From positions 558,001-622,000 of the forward strand of contig JARGSG010000025.1 of assembly GCA_030374805.1 (NCBI GenBank): a stretch of 64,000 nucleotides of DNA, in the 5' to 3' direction. Shown here piece after piece: positions 42,322 through 53,477 of this stretch (positions are counted from its first letter, which is position 1; each line of letters opens with the position of its first letter). The translations under genes were made by a program, and so were the position numbers. The notes beneath the pieces are model-generated. The model ran no database searches. It was not told the DNA's origin and saw only the letters and a program-made list of their open reading frames with translations. Source of the stretch: Gracilaria gracilis (Eukaryota > Rhodophyta > Florideophyceae > Gracilariales > Gracilariaceae).

Positions 42322-43093
42322 GAGAGGATCTCTCTCGAAGCAACATACTCGTTCCACCCAAGCTCCGCACAAACACCGATCAGCTCTTATGGAGAGAAGC
42401 GGTATTTCACTGGGCGGAGAACCTTCGCGCATGCGCTGCAGGCGGAGATTCACTAGCTAAAGGTGCTGCTGCAGCCATGGAAATGACCTTATATCGTTCC
42501 TTGGAGTTTACAAAGAAAAAGACCGTGAAGAAGGCCGTCCGCACTGGCGAACTGATTCTCACTCCTCAAAACGAAGAGGACAAACTCGACGAAATGTCAG
42601 TTATCAGGAAGGTCGTTCAATTGGTGGCAAAGGATTCAGCTGCGGACCGTTTGCGTCGCGTCGTCTGCCTCTACAAGAAGATCAATGCTTGTAAGCGCAA
42701 GAACGGAGAGCCAATCGCCGAGTTCATAGATCGCTTCGCCGGACCGGCACTCTCATATTTAAACCTGACAAACTCAGAGCAGGACTCGACCGACAGTCAG
42801 AACTTCGGTATTATACTTCTACTCAACGCTGGATTATCGTCACAGACATTTAACAACATCATCAGCAATCTGGTCGTGTCCACCAAGAATAAGGATAACA
42901 ACGACCAAGAAAGCATTCCGATGAATATCAGTAGGCTAGAGACCATTCAACAAGTAATGGAAATGGCCATGTCTGGCAGCATGGATCAGGCGACGAAAGA
43001 GAAGGGTAGCGATTCCATCACCGCAATGAAGGCTGCTCTGACGCACCATCAGAAGTCCTATGATTCCAGTGCAGAATGTTATTGTATCGGTTT

Positions 43094-43956
43094 CTGTAGT
43101 GCAATGGCCCTTTACAGGGGATGCGCGTTACAGCTCTTCATAAGAGTTTGATCCGTTTCCGGTCTCGCCACCGCTAGATATGACTAGTTATTAGTTTATT
43201 ATGCCCATTATGGGGTGCGCCTAGGAAGGGTAGTAATTGTAGACACGTGTGTCTGCAATGGCCCGATGTCGGGTGCGCCGTGGCAATCCCTCACGGGTAG
43301 TCCACGTGTAGTGTCATGGCCGGCAGTGCCGGTTACTTAGATATTTACTTGATATTTTCAAGTGCCGTATATAAGTGGCGGCACTTGCCGCCACTGTACG
43401 GAAGTAAACCTCAAGGAGGACTTTGGCTCTGACTTGTCGCAGCTTGCGCCCGACTCTAGCCCACTTCTTGGGAAAGTCGCCGCATATCCGGACTTGTCAA
43501 CCGCCTCTACCATCGAGGAGTTCTGGACCGTCGTTACGGCTATTTCTTTATTGTTTTTCCGTCACCATTGGTGCATCTTCCGTCATACGGCCCTTGCTGC
43601 TTCGCCCTGTTATACAGGTTGTCCCTTTTGGTATTGGGCTTGCCGCCCCACTCTCGTGAGTCAGTGCTCCGCTGCGCGGCTCATTTGTTGATCCCTCGTT
43701 GCCCATTCCGTTGGGTTGGATACTGCCATACGTATTGGTTCGTCCGACAGTGTCGGTTTCTAAAGCTGATTCTTCACCACTCCACCTCCGACTGCACGCC
43801 CAGATCGGGGCCACCCGGACTTACACCCGGCTCGTGTTGGCCCTATCGGAGGGTTCTGCCGCTCGACTGCCCTTCACAGGGAGCAGGGCCTGAACACCCT
43901 GAGGTGCTCGTCCGCGACGCGGCTTGTTGTTTCCCGTCGAGGGCTTTGCACCACAG
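43094..43956. mobile_element. Nested 863-bp non-autonomous TIR element
   Basis: Ends are imperfect inverted repeats: CTGTAGTGCAATGGCCCT at the left and, read inward from the right, CTGTGGTGCAAAGCCCT. They are flanked by a 3-bp duplication TTT (43091-43093, 43957-43959). Excision restores the gag frame. The inside has no transposase frame; it has a TATATAAG (43369-43376), a perfect 10-bp stem (43374-43395) and a second copy of TGCAATGGCCC near 43256. A 3-bp duplication fits CACTA or PIF/Harbinger types, but the termini match neither clearly. Confidence 0.75.
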
Positions 43957-44247
43957 TTTCCAAGATGCGATAAGAGCTTTAGAAGAAGCCGCGTTGGAAG
44001 AAAAGGACCTTCACTACACTCAACATCAGGATGGTAAGCCCGAGGACTCGTATAAATCATTCATGAATTCCAACAAAGAATTCAAGAAAGGTAGGAAGCG
44101 TAAACGCGAATTCTACCGGAAGAACGATGAGGAACAAACGAAGGAAGCTCCTGACGGAAATGCTCAGAAGTCTAATGAAACCCAAAAAGGTGACAAGAAA
44201 GACGGAGCATATAAGAAGAACCATCGTAATTCCAACACACGACGTGA

Positions 44248-45561
44248 TGGAACGAAATCGTTTTTTCGTTAAGGGATTCGGAGCAAGATCCGAATCCCAT
44301 TTTGGACGAGGGTAGTCCTATATCCTCGGGAGGACTCGCATCCGCCATACGCTTATCGGAAGCGATGGGGATAAAGTTTGAACCCGACAAGCCTCGAACG
44401 TATTATCGCAGAGGTTGGGGTTACAAATGCGTGAGTGCAAAGGAAATCGTGTGTTCCTGGACATTGGCCTTCCAAGATGTGAAGAATCAGAACATAGAAT
44501 TAACTTTCGATCTGTTTCGTGACGAGTCCCCACTCACACTCGGGCTTGATATACAACGTCACAGTATTATCGACTTCTCATCCCAACCACCGACTATCAC
44601 GATCAACCGAAAGTTCGACAAGCAGCCACGTGTTCTGGAAGTCTATATAAGATCTACATCCAATTATGATGCGAGAGCTCATGTGATGGTAACACCCACA
44701 ACATGCTCCATGATGGCATCGGTCGGTAGGAGCATAAGGCCGAGAACGCTAGCTAAAAGGTTGCATCGCCTGACCCACGCTCACCCAGATGAGATTATAG
44801 ACCTCTGTCAGAGAGCAGGACACGGATCGAAGGAGCTCGAGGATGAAATTCAGGCTATCACTAATAATTGTGCAATATGCGCACAATCAGGACCTCCTAC
44901 TCCCTCGAGAAAGATCTCGATCAATCACGTGAAGCAAGCTTTCAATGTAGAGATCCAAGCGGATTTTATGTTCTGTGCGATAAGAGGCACGAAATACACC
45001 GTGCTACACATCGTGGACTGTGGTACAGGCTATTCTGAAGGGTCGATAACATCCGACAGAGAAGCGCGTAGCATGATAACTGGATTAGAAGTTGAATGGC
45101 TTAACAAATATGGGACTCCCGATTCCATGTCAGCAGATGACGAATTTAATTGCCGTGAAACTAAGAGCTTCCTTTCTGGAAGGAACATCGAGTTCAAAGC
45201 CCGTCCTGTCAGAAGGCATAACAAAACAGGCATCGTGGAAAGGAAGAACGGCATGGTCAAACGAATTCTGGAGAAGCTCCAATTAGACAACACGTCGGCT
45301 TCTGACAGAACCATACTATCCCGAGCGATCTTCTTGTCGAATTGCTTCACAGGATCAAAGGTCATGAGTTCCTTCGAACTTGCCAAAGGATATGCGCCCT
45401 CTATACTGGGTGCTCCACGGCGAATGGTCACGGAGGATCTCCTGAAAGCGTATACGGAACAAACCGCCACTAGAGCCTTGCAAAGGGCACTGAAAGCTCG
45501 CGTCCATTCAAGTACATCCAGGTCGTCTATAAAACCAGGAGACGAAGTATTCTTCTTCTAG
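44248..45561 (+). pseudogene. pol: copia pol, protease and integrase part
   Basis: Open in the -1 frame relative to gag. The protease region has ILDEGSPISSGG where an Asp-Thr/Ser-Gly is expected, so the active-site triplet is altered or very divergent, followed by SPLTLGLDIQ. The integrase has the HHCC zinc module (HRLTHAH...CAIC), catalytic Asp in IQADF, second Asp in SADDEF and Glu in GIVERKNGMVKR. A TAG at 45559-45561 interrupts the frame. The next 61 codons stay open and continue the family pattern (NEPDEWRAAVVV, AYEDIRLRP), so the TAG is probably a single-base nonsense change in a former longer frame. Confidence 0.8.
44261..44298 (+). promoter_or_regulatory. Candidate -1 frameshift signal between gag and pol
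   Basis: A run of six T (44261-44266) precedes the gag stop codon by one codon. Six bases later a perfect 10-bp stem with 6-nt loop begins (GGGATTCGGA / TCCGAATCCC, 44273-44298). Pol is open in the -1 frame from 44248. The T run is preceded by G, so it is not a perfect X-XXY-YYZ heptamer. Confidence 0.5.
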
Positions 45562-47481
45562 CGCACGACGGCGAATAACGAGCCTGACGAGTGGAGAGCG
45601 GCAGTGGTCGTCCAAACACACCAACATTTGGTGGAAGTACGCCGTAAACCGCGAGGTCGAATCTCCAGAGTGGCGTACGAAGATATACGTCTACGTCCAA
45701 ACTCCCCACTCGCACGTGAACTAGCCGAAGGACTAATGGAGGATTAAATAGACCTAACCCTCAGCCCCCGGTCAGACAGTGATCCCGAGCCACCGATGAC
45801 AACGACGAACTCGCTCATGGCCTCCAATCTGGTCGATACTGAGAAGATCCGTCAGGATATGGGGAGCTACACTGGAGAGCTCATCAATAACCCGCATCTG
45901 AACGGACCACGTGACTTGGTATCAAACGAACAGATAGTCCTCAGGGGCATACAGAATGTAATTGGCAGTCGACAAGTGACGGGACGTGAAGTGCAATTCG
46001 CTCCGCCATGGATCTTGATGAAAGCTGTTGAGAAGGAGCACCAAGACAACTGGGTGGACGCATACGAAGAAATATGCGAAAGGCATATACCAGACGATGC
46101 GAACATCATCTCGGCTCACACTGTCTACAAAGCCAAACAGGACGAGGACGACCACCTGAAGATGAAAGCACGAATGGTGACCCACGGGAACAGAGACGAT
46201 CTCAAAGACGAGATACGCAAAGACTGTTCTAATGCGGACATGACCGTCGTGAGGCTTTTGCTCAGTATCTCACTCTGTTTGGGTTTCGAGCTAGGAGTCG
46301 CCGACATCAAAGGCGCATTCCTGCAGAGCGGACCGATAGAGCGCGAAATATACGTAAGGCCAGCTCCAGAGTTCCGCACCAAGAAGGGAATTCTATGGAA
46401 GCTGACAAAGTTACCTTACGGGATCGTCGAGGCTGGAAGACAATGGGCGAAGAGAATTGAAGATTGGATGCTCGGCAAAGTGGAACTCTGCCGAGTACAT
46501 GGTATCAATCAACTCTTCATACATCGCGATGATATGGGTAACATAACACTCATCATCGCAAAGATAGTCGACGACCTACTGGTAGCGGGTACACAAAGCA
46601 CTATCTCGAACTTCATGAAGGATTTGGAAGAAGAATTCGAGGTGGGTAAGATACGCATCGGCTCTAAACTCAACTTCGCTGGATGTGATATCCTCACAGA
46701 TGAAGATTACAACATTACCCTCTCGATGTCCCCGTACATGGAACGCTTGGAACCGATCGAATTATCAAGAACCCGACGTAGGGAACGTGAAGAAAGTGCG
46801 ACGGACGCAGAGAAACACAGTTATCGCTCATTGTCTGGCACGCTCATGTACCTGGGATCCGCGGTCCTCCCCCAGGCTTCATTCGTTACCTCGCGAATGC
46901 AACAGGAGCTAGGCAACTTACGAGTGAAGCACCTCATCGATGCGAACGCCATGTTGCAAGAGATAATGGGCATGAAACCCATTATCAAATACTCTATGCC
47001 GATTGGTGTGACATCCTCGATAATGGTTAGTTTATCAGACGCGTCACATGGGACGAACAATCTGGCATATGGACAGACAAGGGTGATTTGCGGCATAAAG
47101 TTCACGAGCGCCTTCCAGGATCATCCGATATTTCACGCCATACATTGGTCGAGCACGAAACAACGACGCGTAACGTACTCGTCATTTGGAGCTGAGATAC
47201 TCGCATGCGCTGAGGCTGAAGACCGTGGAAGCGACATGAAAGAATCCTACCGCAACATCTTCCCGCAGATTGGCATCGAACACCAGATCATGGTTGACTC
47301 CAAGGCTTTGTTCGACACGATAACCACCCTGCATGAGTGCAGAGAATTTGGCCTACGAAAGACTGTCACAATGTTGCGTGACGCTTTTGAATCTGGGGAA
47401 CTCAACAAACTGACCTCGATACATGGAACCCGCAATGTAGCCGATGTGCTTACTAAGAGGAGTGTGAACCAATCTGCTTAG
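45562..47481 (+). pseudogene. pol: copia pol, reverse transcriptase and RNase H part
   Basis: Same phase as the integrase frame, with a TAA at 45745-45747; the long frame runs from ATG 45796 to 47481. The RT has KARMVTHGNRDD, VADIKGAFLQSGPIEREIYV, LTKLPYGIVEAGRQWAKRI and the active site IVDDLLVAG (Ile in place of the usual Tyr before VDD). RNase H has VSLSDASHGTNN, HWSSTKQRRVTYSSFGAEILA and VADVLTKR. It would copy genomic RNA into cDNA. This part is intact; the two upstream stops separate it from the integrase. Confidence 0.88.
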
Positions 47482-47594
47482 CTCAATCGAATGATGGAAA
47501 CAGGTCTATGGATCATTGACGACTCTACCGGAACCACCCACGACCACAGGGCGTAGAAGTAGCGGAGCGGAACCTCGTCGTCAGGACACTAGCG

Positions 47595-47606
47595 CGACAG
47601 GGGGTG
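47595..47606 (+). other. Polypurine tract
   Basis: GACAGGGGGTG immediately before the 3' LTR, the expected place for plus-strand priming. Confidence 0.5.
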
Positions 47607-47848
47607 TGTTAGATAACGTACTTACACGTACGCTTTACTAGTTGACGTACAACTTAGAGTAGGAAGTTATACGTCACTATTATCCCAAAGGTCGCTTAGT
47701 ATCCTTACTTAAAAGCACGCCTAATAGCCCAGGAGCTTTCACGAGAACTCCGGGGCAGTCCTCTGTGCCGATTGTATTGCTTGTAAACTATCCACTCCTA
47801 CACTGCGCAATGATGAGCTTCAACGTAAGAGCCGAAGCTAATCATAAA
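47607..47848 (+). repeat. 3' LTR
   Basis: Starts TGTTAGATAACG, ends ATCATAAA, followed by target duplication ACAGT. Same length as the 5' LTR. Confidence 0.9.
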
Positions 47849-47853
47849 ACAGT

Positions 47854-48746
47854 ATGATATCTATCTCGCGTTCTTATTTGAAGCGAGTGCGTTCGTTGTG
47901 AAACAGAAAATAAAAAGCGCCCATGATGTGTCTCTCACCATGTGCTGCGGCTCTTTATCCATATAGATACAGCAATCAGATGGAAACGTTTTGTGCCGCG
48001 CTGACTGCATTTCCCGTTCATCATGCCGCCGGTTGGCGCAGCCTTTCGTGCGACTAGCGCTGCAGTTTCACATGCACGTCGCAACGGTGTTTTTCAAACA
48101 TTCCAAATGCTTGTACGAGCCTTTCTTCTCACTCTGCAAACTCTACAGCCTGTGCCTCCTGCACTCCCAATACAAGCACGCCCGAAACACCGCACCTGTA
48201 TCGCGGAGCTGAAAACGTCTCCAGCTCTCGGGCTCTTGCACCAGCATGCCTGCTTTCGCACTCCACTGCCTCAAATACTGCTTCCGAGAAGCGCTCGTTT
48301 CGTAATCGCGCCAACAGTCTTCAACAAGTACCGCTTTTACTCTTCTCCACACCTAGAGCGCTACGACACCACAAGTGCTGAGTGGCTTGCAATCAAATCT
48401 TGTACGTCTGGTATGATGTGTACAGCTTGAAATGCACATGCAAAATGGGCACCAGAGTAAACGCCACCAGGGAGCACCCATCGATCTGCTTTCCAAAACA
48501 TGGAGAAGCTCTCGAAAATCGTTTTCAATGCGTGTATCGTTGTACACCACGCGGCGTGGTCCACGCCCTTTTGTGCCTGTCCAGTTGTGTACACGTGTTG
48601 TGCGTGGCGGTGGCGCTGATGCCAGCGCTCTCATTCTTTGCCTGGATCACCCCACGCCCGTTTCATGAAACATGAATCCATGGCAGGTCAAGTGTACAAG
48701 CGAACGCTAACGGCAGTGTGCTTTGAAACTGACCACTGTTCTTCAG
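47854..48746. other. Intergenic; one doubtful frame
   Basis: A 135-codon frame with an ATG at 48023 (MPPVGAAFRATSAAV) is Arg/Pro/Ala-rich without a known domain, and I do not call it as a gene. Nothing else is recognised. Confidence 0.4.
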
Positions 48747-49823
48747 ATGTCTTCGTATCAAGGCGCTTCAAAGGCGGCATCAAGAATTCAGGCGCTAGAG
48801 GCGCAACGAAAGTCGCAACAACAACAAATACAGCGAAGAAAGGAGCAAATCGTAACCACTTCATCCAACGTTCTCCAAAAAGCAGTCTCCAATAACTTTG
48901 AGTCGCGTTCTAATACCGTTGACGATTTGCTCAACACCGACACCGTTGGTCTTGTAACTCACCGCGATTTTAAGGCACGAAAGGAACAGATTCGACGTGG
49001 CGTCGAGACCAAACAAACCCAACTCACCCATCGCGAAGGGAATGCTTCATCTGCAGCTAAACCACTGAAGCGGAAAGCTAAGCGTAAGGCTCTATCATTT
49101 GCGCAAGAAAGCGAAGAAAGTGAGAAACATTCAGACTCTTCCTCCTCTCATGATTCAACCGTGCACGAGCGTTCTACTGCCTCCAACCCGCCGAAAAAGA
49201 GAAGGTTAGGAAAGGACCCCAACGTGGACACACATTTCTTGCCGGATAAAGATCTTGAACAAGCGCGGCAGAAAGAGCGAGAACGATTAAAACAGGAATG
49301 GCTCGACAAACAGCAGGTCATAAAGAATCAGATTGTGCGCATCACATATAGTTTCTGGGACGGCACCGGACATCGCAAGTTCATCAACTGTAAAAAAGGA
49401 ACTACAATTGGTCACTTTCTTAGTATGGTTCAGCCTCAGATCAAGCAATTGCGCAACACTACCGCTGAATCCCTTATGTTTATAAAGGAGGACCTTATTA
49501 TTCCTCACCACTACTCCTTTTACGATTTCATCGTTTCTAAAGCTCGTGGGGTAAGTCATTGTATTCATTTCACGCCATCATTGAATTCCCTACTAACATA
49601 TTGTTATTCCCTGTAACAGAAAAGCGGTCCTCTTTTCAGCTTCGATGTCGTAGAAGACGTGCGTCTGGTTTCAGATGCTAGAAAAGAGAAGGAAGACGCT
49701 CATGCGGCGAAGGTTGTAGAGCGACGTTGGTACGAGAGAAACCGTCACATTTTCCCTGCTTCTCGTTGGGAAGTGTATGATCCTACCAAGAAGTTTTCCA
49801 AGTATACCATCCACGGAAACTGA
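48747..49823 (+). CDS. XAP5/FAM50 family nuclear protein, two exons
   Basis: Exons 48747-49550 and 49620-49823, about 335 residues. The ATG at 48747 precedes [24 protein letters not shown], the conserved XAP5 N-terminus. A Lys/Ser-rich nuclear region follows, then the XAP5 domain: [47 protein letters not shown], joined across the intron to KSGPLF. It ends with [31 protein letters not shown]5 proteins are spliceosome-associated; the Arabidopsis member (XCT) acts in the circadian clock and small-RNA pathways. The intron is required to recover the conserved C-terminus. Confidence 0.92.
49551..49619 (+). other. Intron of the XAP5 gene
   Basis: 69 nt; GTAAGT donor, exact TACTAAC branch site at about 49591-49597, and TAACAG acceptor. 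Confidence 0.92.
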
Positions 49824-49842
49824 AACGAATTATTATCTGCCA

Positions 49843-51393
49843 TCATGAGAAGCGCTCTCTAACAAGTTCAAAGAGAGCGCGAAGCCCCATTGCTTCGCCT
49901 CCTTCAGGTCTGCCAGGACTGGAAGTGCTGTTATACGCCATCAAATCAATATGTATCCACTTTGCATCGCCCACAAATTCCTTCAGATAAAGCGCTGCAG
50001 TGATAGCGCCACCGAGTCCACCGCTGCTACAACTCTTGATATCTGCAAGAGGTGTATCAAGGAGTTTGCGATACGGTTCGTGAAGAGGCAATCTCCAAAC
50101 CAGGTCTTCAACTTTCTTGCCCATTGAATACAGCTGATCGGCAATCTCGTCATCATCACAAAACACCCCAGGGATCTCTGGCCCTAATGCCACTCTCTGC
50201 GCTCCAGTTAATGTTGCACAGTCTATGATTAACTCGGGATCGTCCTCCGTTGCAGCAACCAAGGCATCCGCAAGAATGAGACGGCCTTCGGCATCTGAAT
50301 TGGAATTGAGCGTTGTCGTACCATTTCGAGCTGTCAGTATGTCACCAGGGCGAAAACTGTTGCTGCCAACTGCGTTCTCTACTGCGGGAATAAGCACTCT
50401 TAGGCGTACATCCAATTTGGCATCCATAATCATGTGAGCAAGTCCCAACACATGGGCAGCACCTCCCATATCCTTGCTCATAGTGATCATCGAGTTTGTT
50501 GGTTTTAGGCTGAGTCCACCAGTATCGTAACAGACTCCCTTCCCAACAAGCGTGAGGCCTCTTTTTGCCGACTGGTTCCAAACAAGTTCAATAAGTCTCG
50601 GTGCCCTGTCGGTGCTGGCCGCCCGACCAACCCGATGTACTTGAGGATAGTCGTGTTGCAAAAGTTGTTGCCCAACAATGGATGAGGAACTTGCAGCGTG
50701 CTGGGCAGCTAATGTGGAAACTGCAGCCTCAAGGTTTGGAGGTCCAAAGTCTTCTGCCGGAGTTGAGATCATATCGCGCACCATATATGTTGCTTGTAGG
50801 GCTCTGTCAACATGTGCTCGTTCTGGGCTTCCTGAAGTTGTTCGACGAACAAGGCTTATAGGTTCTTCGGGTTCTTCCTCTTGCTTTTTGTACTGTGTAA
50901 ACGCATAAGCCGTGAGGCCCCAGGCAAGTTCGATGGTGATGTTGTCGAAGCCAGCAGCTTCGTTTATTGTGTACAATTTGCCTTTTGGCAGACCGGAGAA
51001 CGCTGCTGCGAGTCGCCATAGGTTCTGGGATCCAGGCTTGATTGGTAGAACAAAACGGTCTATGGAGGCATCCGCGGCTGGAACCGGTGTAGGCGATGTA
51101 GGACTTCCATGGGCTGCGAGCCAGACTTTCTGCACTGGAAGTTGACGTTCGACGTAGTCATCCCATTCAGCTTTAGGAACGAGGTCTATGAGTGTCCCTT
51201 CGTAAGACTCCGAAAAATTGGATCGGAAGCGATTGGCCGAAAGTACGGAGGACATTCCGGGGTCAGTAGCATTCGCTGCCGAAAGCGTAACAAAGCGTCT
51301 CCGTGAGCTTTCTTTTAAAGGTATAGTATGTCTGCGGCGCGGAAATGCGAGCCGTACACAAGGAACAAAGAGGTACAGTCGATTGTTCATCAT
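49843..51393 (-). CDS. Leucyl aminopeptidase, M17 family
   Basis: 516 residues, intronless. The N-terminal 55 residues are Arg/Ser-rich (FPRRRHTIPLKESSRRRFVTLSAAN), compatible with organelle targeting. The M17 N-terminal domain is divergent, but the catalytic domain is clear: VGKGVCYDTGGLSLKP (Lys and Asp ligands), KDMGGAA (Asp) and NSNSDAEGRLILADAL (Asp, Glu, Arg; canonical NTDAEGRL has Thr where this has Ser). The C-terminus has ADIKSCSSGGLGGAITAALYLKEF and WIHIDLMA. It removes N-terminal residues in a hexameric two-zinc enzyme. The stop lies 20 bp from the convergent XAP5 stop. Confidence 0.92.
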   Translation of the reverse strand: MMNNRLYLFVPCVRLAFPRRRHTIPLKESSRRRFVTLSAANATDPGMSSVLSANRFRSNFSESYEGTLIDLVPKAEWDDYVERQLPVQKVWLAAHGSPTSPTPVPAADASIDRFVLPIKPGSQNLWRLAAAFSGLPKGKLYTINEAAGFDNITIELAWGLTAYAFTQYKKQEEEPEEPISLVRRTTSGSPERAHVDRALQATYMVRDMISTPAEDFGPPNLEAAVSTLAAQHAASSSSIVGQQLLQHDYPQVHRVGRAASTDRAPRLIELVWNQSAKRGLTLVGKGVCYDTGGLSLKPTNSMITMSKDMGGAAHVLGLAHMIMDAKLDVRLRVLIPAVENAVGSNSFRPGDILTARNGTTTLNSNSDAEGRLILADALVAATEDDPELIIDCATLTGAQRVALGPEIPGVFCDDDEIADQLYSMGKKVEDLVWRLPLHEPYRKLLDTPLADIKSCSSGGLGGAITAALYLKEFVGDAKWIHIDLMAYNSTSSPGRPEGGEAMGLRALFELVRERFS

Positions 51394-52021
51394 TGAGATG
51401 ATGAGATCATTGGTTCCTACTTGTCTTGTCGGCGGCAGCTTATCTACTCAATATGCCATTGACATGAAACCAACCACTTTTCCGTGCGTTGACGCACAAC
51501 ACTGGCCTGTCAATGATATCAGTTTGTATTGTTTTGCCTTTGCTTCTGAGACGAGGATGACCAATTGCACAGTGCTCTGCGGCAGAAATGCGAGATGACG
51601 AGTGCACCCCCGCTGCTCATGAGTTGACGTTGAAGAGCAGCCATTTGCACTGGATCTCTGATTTGTCAGAAGCCACTTGTCAAAAAGCCGCATGGCATAT
51701 AAAACCGGTTGGTCAGACATGATTGGTGGAATACGGATTTGGCATCAATCGAAGGTAGATATGTTATCAAGTTGCACTTGAACACCTCACCAGTGGTGAG
51801 GTAGTCACCACCGCTCTTCGTCTATCGACGGGCAATGCTCGGACATGAGTGCTGCTAAAGTATGACGAGAAGTTGCTCAAGGATATGCAGTCCTAATGTT
51901 GGAGCAACATCTATCGCTAATGTTTGATTTGGCCATGTGATCCGAGATATTCCCCACTCCAGAATCCGAGAACAATCATCAGCGCGAGGTTGTGAACGGT
52001 TACGTTCTCCAATAAACGGCA
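51394..52021. other. Divergent intergenic region
   Basis: 628 bp between the aminopeptidase and tocopherol cyclase starts. It includes CGAAGGTAGATA (from 51750) and a CACCTCACCAGTGGTGAGGT hairpin at about 51784-51803. Confidence 0.5.
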
Positions 52022-53397
52022 ATGATCGCAAAAAGTCAAGTAGAGAACATTGGATTTATCCCCAGTGCCCCGTTCAGAGTGAAGTCGTTCAACTTGAATT
52101 CAAGAACATCATCTGTGAGAATCCATCGAGTCACAGAATGGACTGCAAGAGCTGTGTGGCCTCAACCGTGTCAGATACCTCCGCTCATAAATTCAAAGCA
52201 TGCGCTTTCTTATTATTCGCTTCGTCAACCTAAGGAGAACTTTTTCGAGGGATGGTATTTGAGGATATCTCTTCCTAAGACAAATGAAAGTTTTGCCTTC
52301 ATGTTCGCAATTGAAGCACCTGGAGAAGGAACGGTACAGCTTTTATCGTCTGACGATTCGTTATTTGTTTCCAAATTGGCTAAAGAGTGCGGCAAGTTTT
52401 ATGGAAGTACGAATAGATTCGATATTGGGCACTGGGTTCACAAGTCAGACAAGGATAGTAGTCACGATTCCAAAACCGCAGACCACTCTACTCTGAGGGG
52501 ATATCAGATATCTGACACCTCCACTCATGGGCTGTTTGACAGCGATGGTGAACTGCCTAGCTCAACGCAAATTCAGTGGGGGATTGACTACACGCCAATG
52601 CTAACATGGGGAAGGCGCGGAAGCTCGCGTCATACATCCTCTTGGCTTGCGAAGTTTGGAATATTTGAACCGGGGTATCAAGTACTTATGGCGCATGGCG
52701 CAATAAGCAGGGGATACATTCGCTGCGGGGATGTGGAAGTGGACGTAACAGGTGGTTCTGTTTACTGCGAGAAGAACTGGGGACGCTCATTCCCAAGTCG
52801 ATGGTGGTGGGTTCAAGCTAATGCGTTCGAGGATGAAGCAGACTTGTCAATTTTGGCTCTCGGCGCGATACGAGAAGTTGTAGTCAAGACTGAAACAATC
52901 GGGATGCTATGCGTGCACTATAAGGGAGAAATGTACGAGTTTACTCCATGTAAGTTACCGCATTATGTACGCTACCTGGGCTTTAGAAGAAGCGAAACGA
53001 GAGACTAACTGTTGTGATGTGAGCAGGGAGCTGTGAATATGTGAAGTGGGACGTGGATGAGTGGGGTTGTTGGAAGGCTTCGGCAAAGGCGCTGACAGGC
53101 CACGAGATGATTATTGAAGCGCGCACAGACGAGCGTCCTGTACACGTTCTAGGACCATCGAAGGAGGGGATGGTGTTCAATGTGCGAGACTGCTCGCGTG
53201 GGGAACTGAGCGCGACTCTGAAGGGCGCAAACGGCGAAATCATTCTAGAGCGCATGACGTGCCACAACGCGCAAGTGGAGGTTGGCGGAGAGTGGGAGGG
53301 TCGATGGGTGGAACATGTGCCGTCGTTTTCGCCGCTACTGCGCTTCATCATTCACTCGTTCAACGGGCCGAGAGTGGCCACCACTCCTCACACGTAA
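52022..53397 (+). CDS. VTE1: Tocopherol cyclase, two exons
   Basis: Exons 52022-52949 and 53027-53397, about 432 residues. Conserved stretches of the tocopherol cyclase family include ENFFEGWYLRISLP, YCEKNWGRSFPSRWWWVQANAF and, across the intron, YEFTPW then VKWDVDEWGCWKASA, HEMIIEARTD, GELSATL and AQVEVGGEWEGRWVEH. Splicing supplies the PW pair typical of the family. It closes the chromanol ring of tocopherols in plastoglobules. There is no obvious transit peptide at the N-terminus (MIAKSQVENIGF), so an upstream exon is possible. Its presence supports a photosynthetic host. Confidence 0.9.
52950..53026 (+). other. Intron of the tocopherol cyclase gene
   Basis: 77 nt; GTAAGT donor, GACTAAC branch-like site near 53003, GAGCAG acceptor. 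Confidence 0.88.
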
Positions 53398-53439
53398 AAG
53401 GTGAGACGTAGCGCTATCGATATGACCAAACGCAACAAA

Positions 53440-53477
53440 CAAGACACTCGCTGTTCAGCAAGACACTCGCTGTTCAG
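53440..53477 (+). repeat. Two 19-bp direct repeats in the cyclin leader
   Basis: CAAGACACTCGCTGTTCAG twice in tandem, upstream of the cyclin start. Confidence 0.9.

Larger units (their letters stand above)
42270..44272 (+). pseudogene. gag: copia gag, split by a nested transposon
   Basis: Gag frame 42270-43093 continues at 43960-44272; skipping the 863-bp insert and one TTT joins the two halves in phase, about 378 residues. The start is either ATG 42270, inside the LTR, or ATG 42312, inside the primer-binding site. The N-terminal half is helical, as in retrotransposon capsid proteins (WREAVFHWAENLRACAAGG, FIDRFAGPALSYL). The C-terminal part is strongly basic and Lys/Asn-rich (GRKRKREFYRKND), a nucleic-acid-binding tail. 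I see no CCHC knuckle. It ends at TAA 44270-44272, followed by a stem-loop. Confidence 0.8.
42067..47848 (+). mobile_element. Ty1/copia LTR retrotransposon, full length
   Basis: Two 242-bp LTRs in direct orientation flank gag and pol in the order protease, integrase, reverse transcriptase, RNase H, which defines the copia superfamily. Target duplication ACAGT occurs at 42062-42066 and 47849-47853. LTRs differ at about 11 of 242 positions by eye (roughly 95 percent identity), so the insertion is not very recent. Gag carries a nested TIR element, and pol has two in-frame stops and a possible -1 frameshift from gag. It is probably inactive now. Confidence 0.95.

Noticed and set aside
43568-43956. 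Apparent coding frame upstream of the second half of gag
   Set aside because: It lies inside the nested element and has no protein pattern; only the part from 43960 on is gag.
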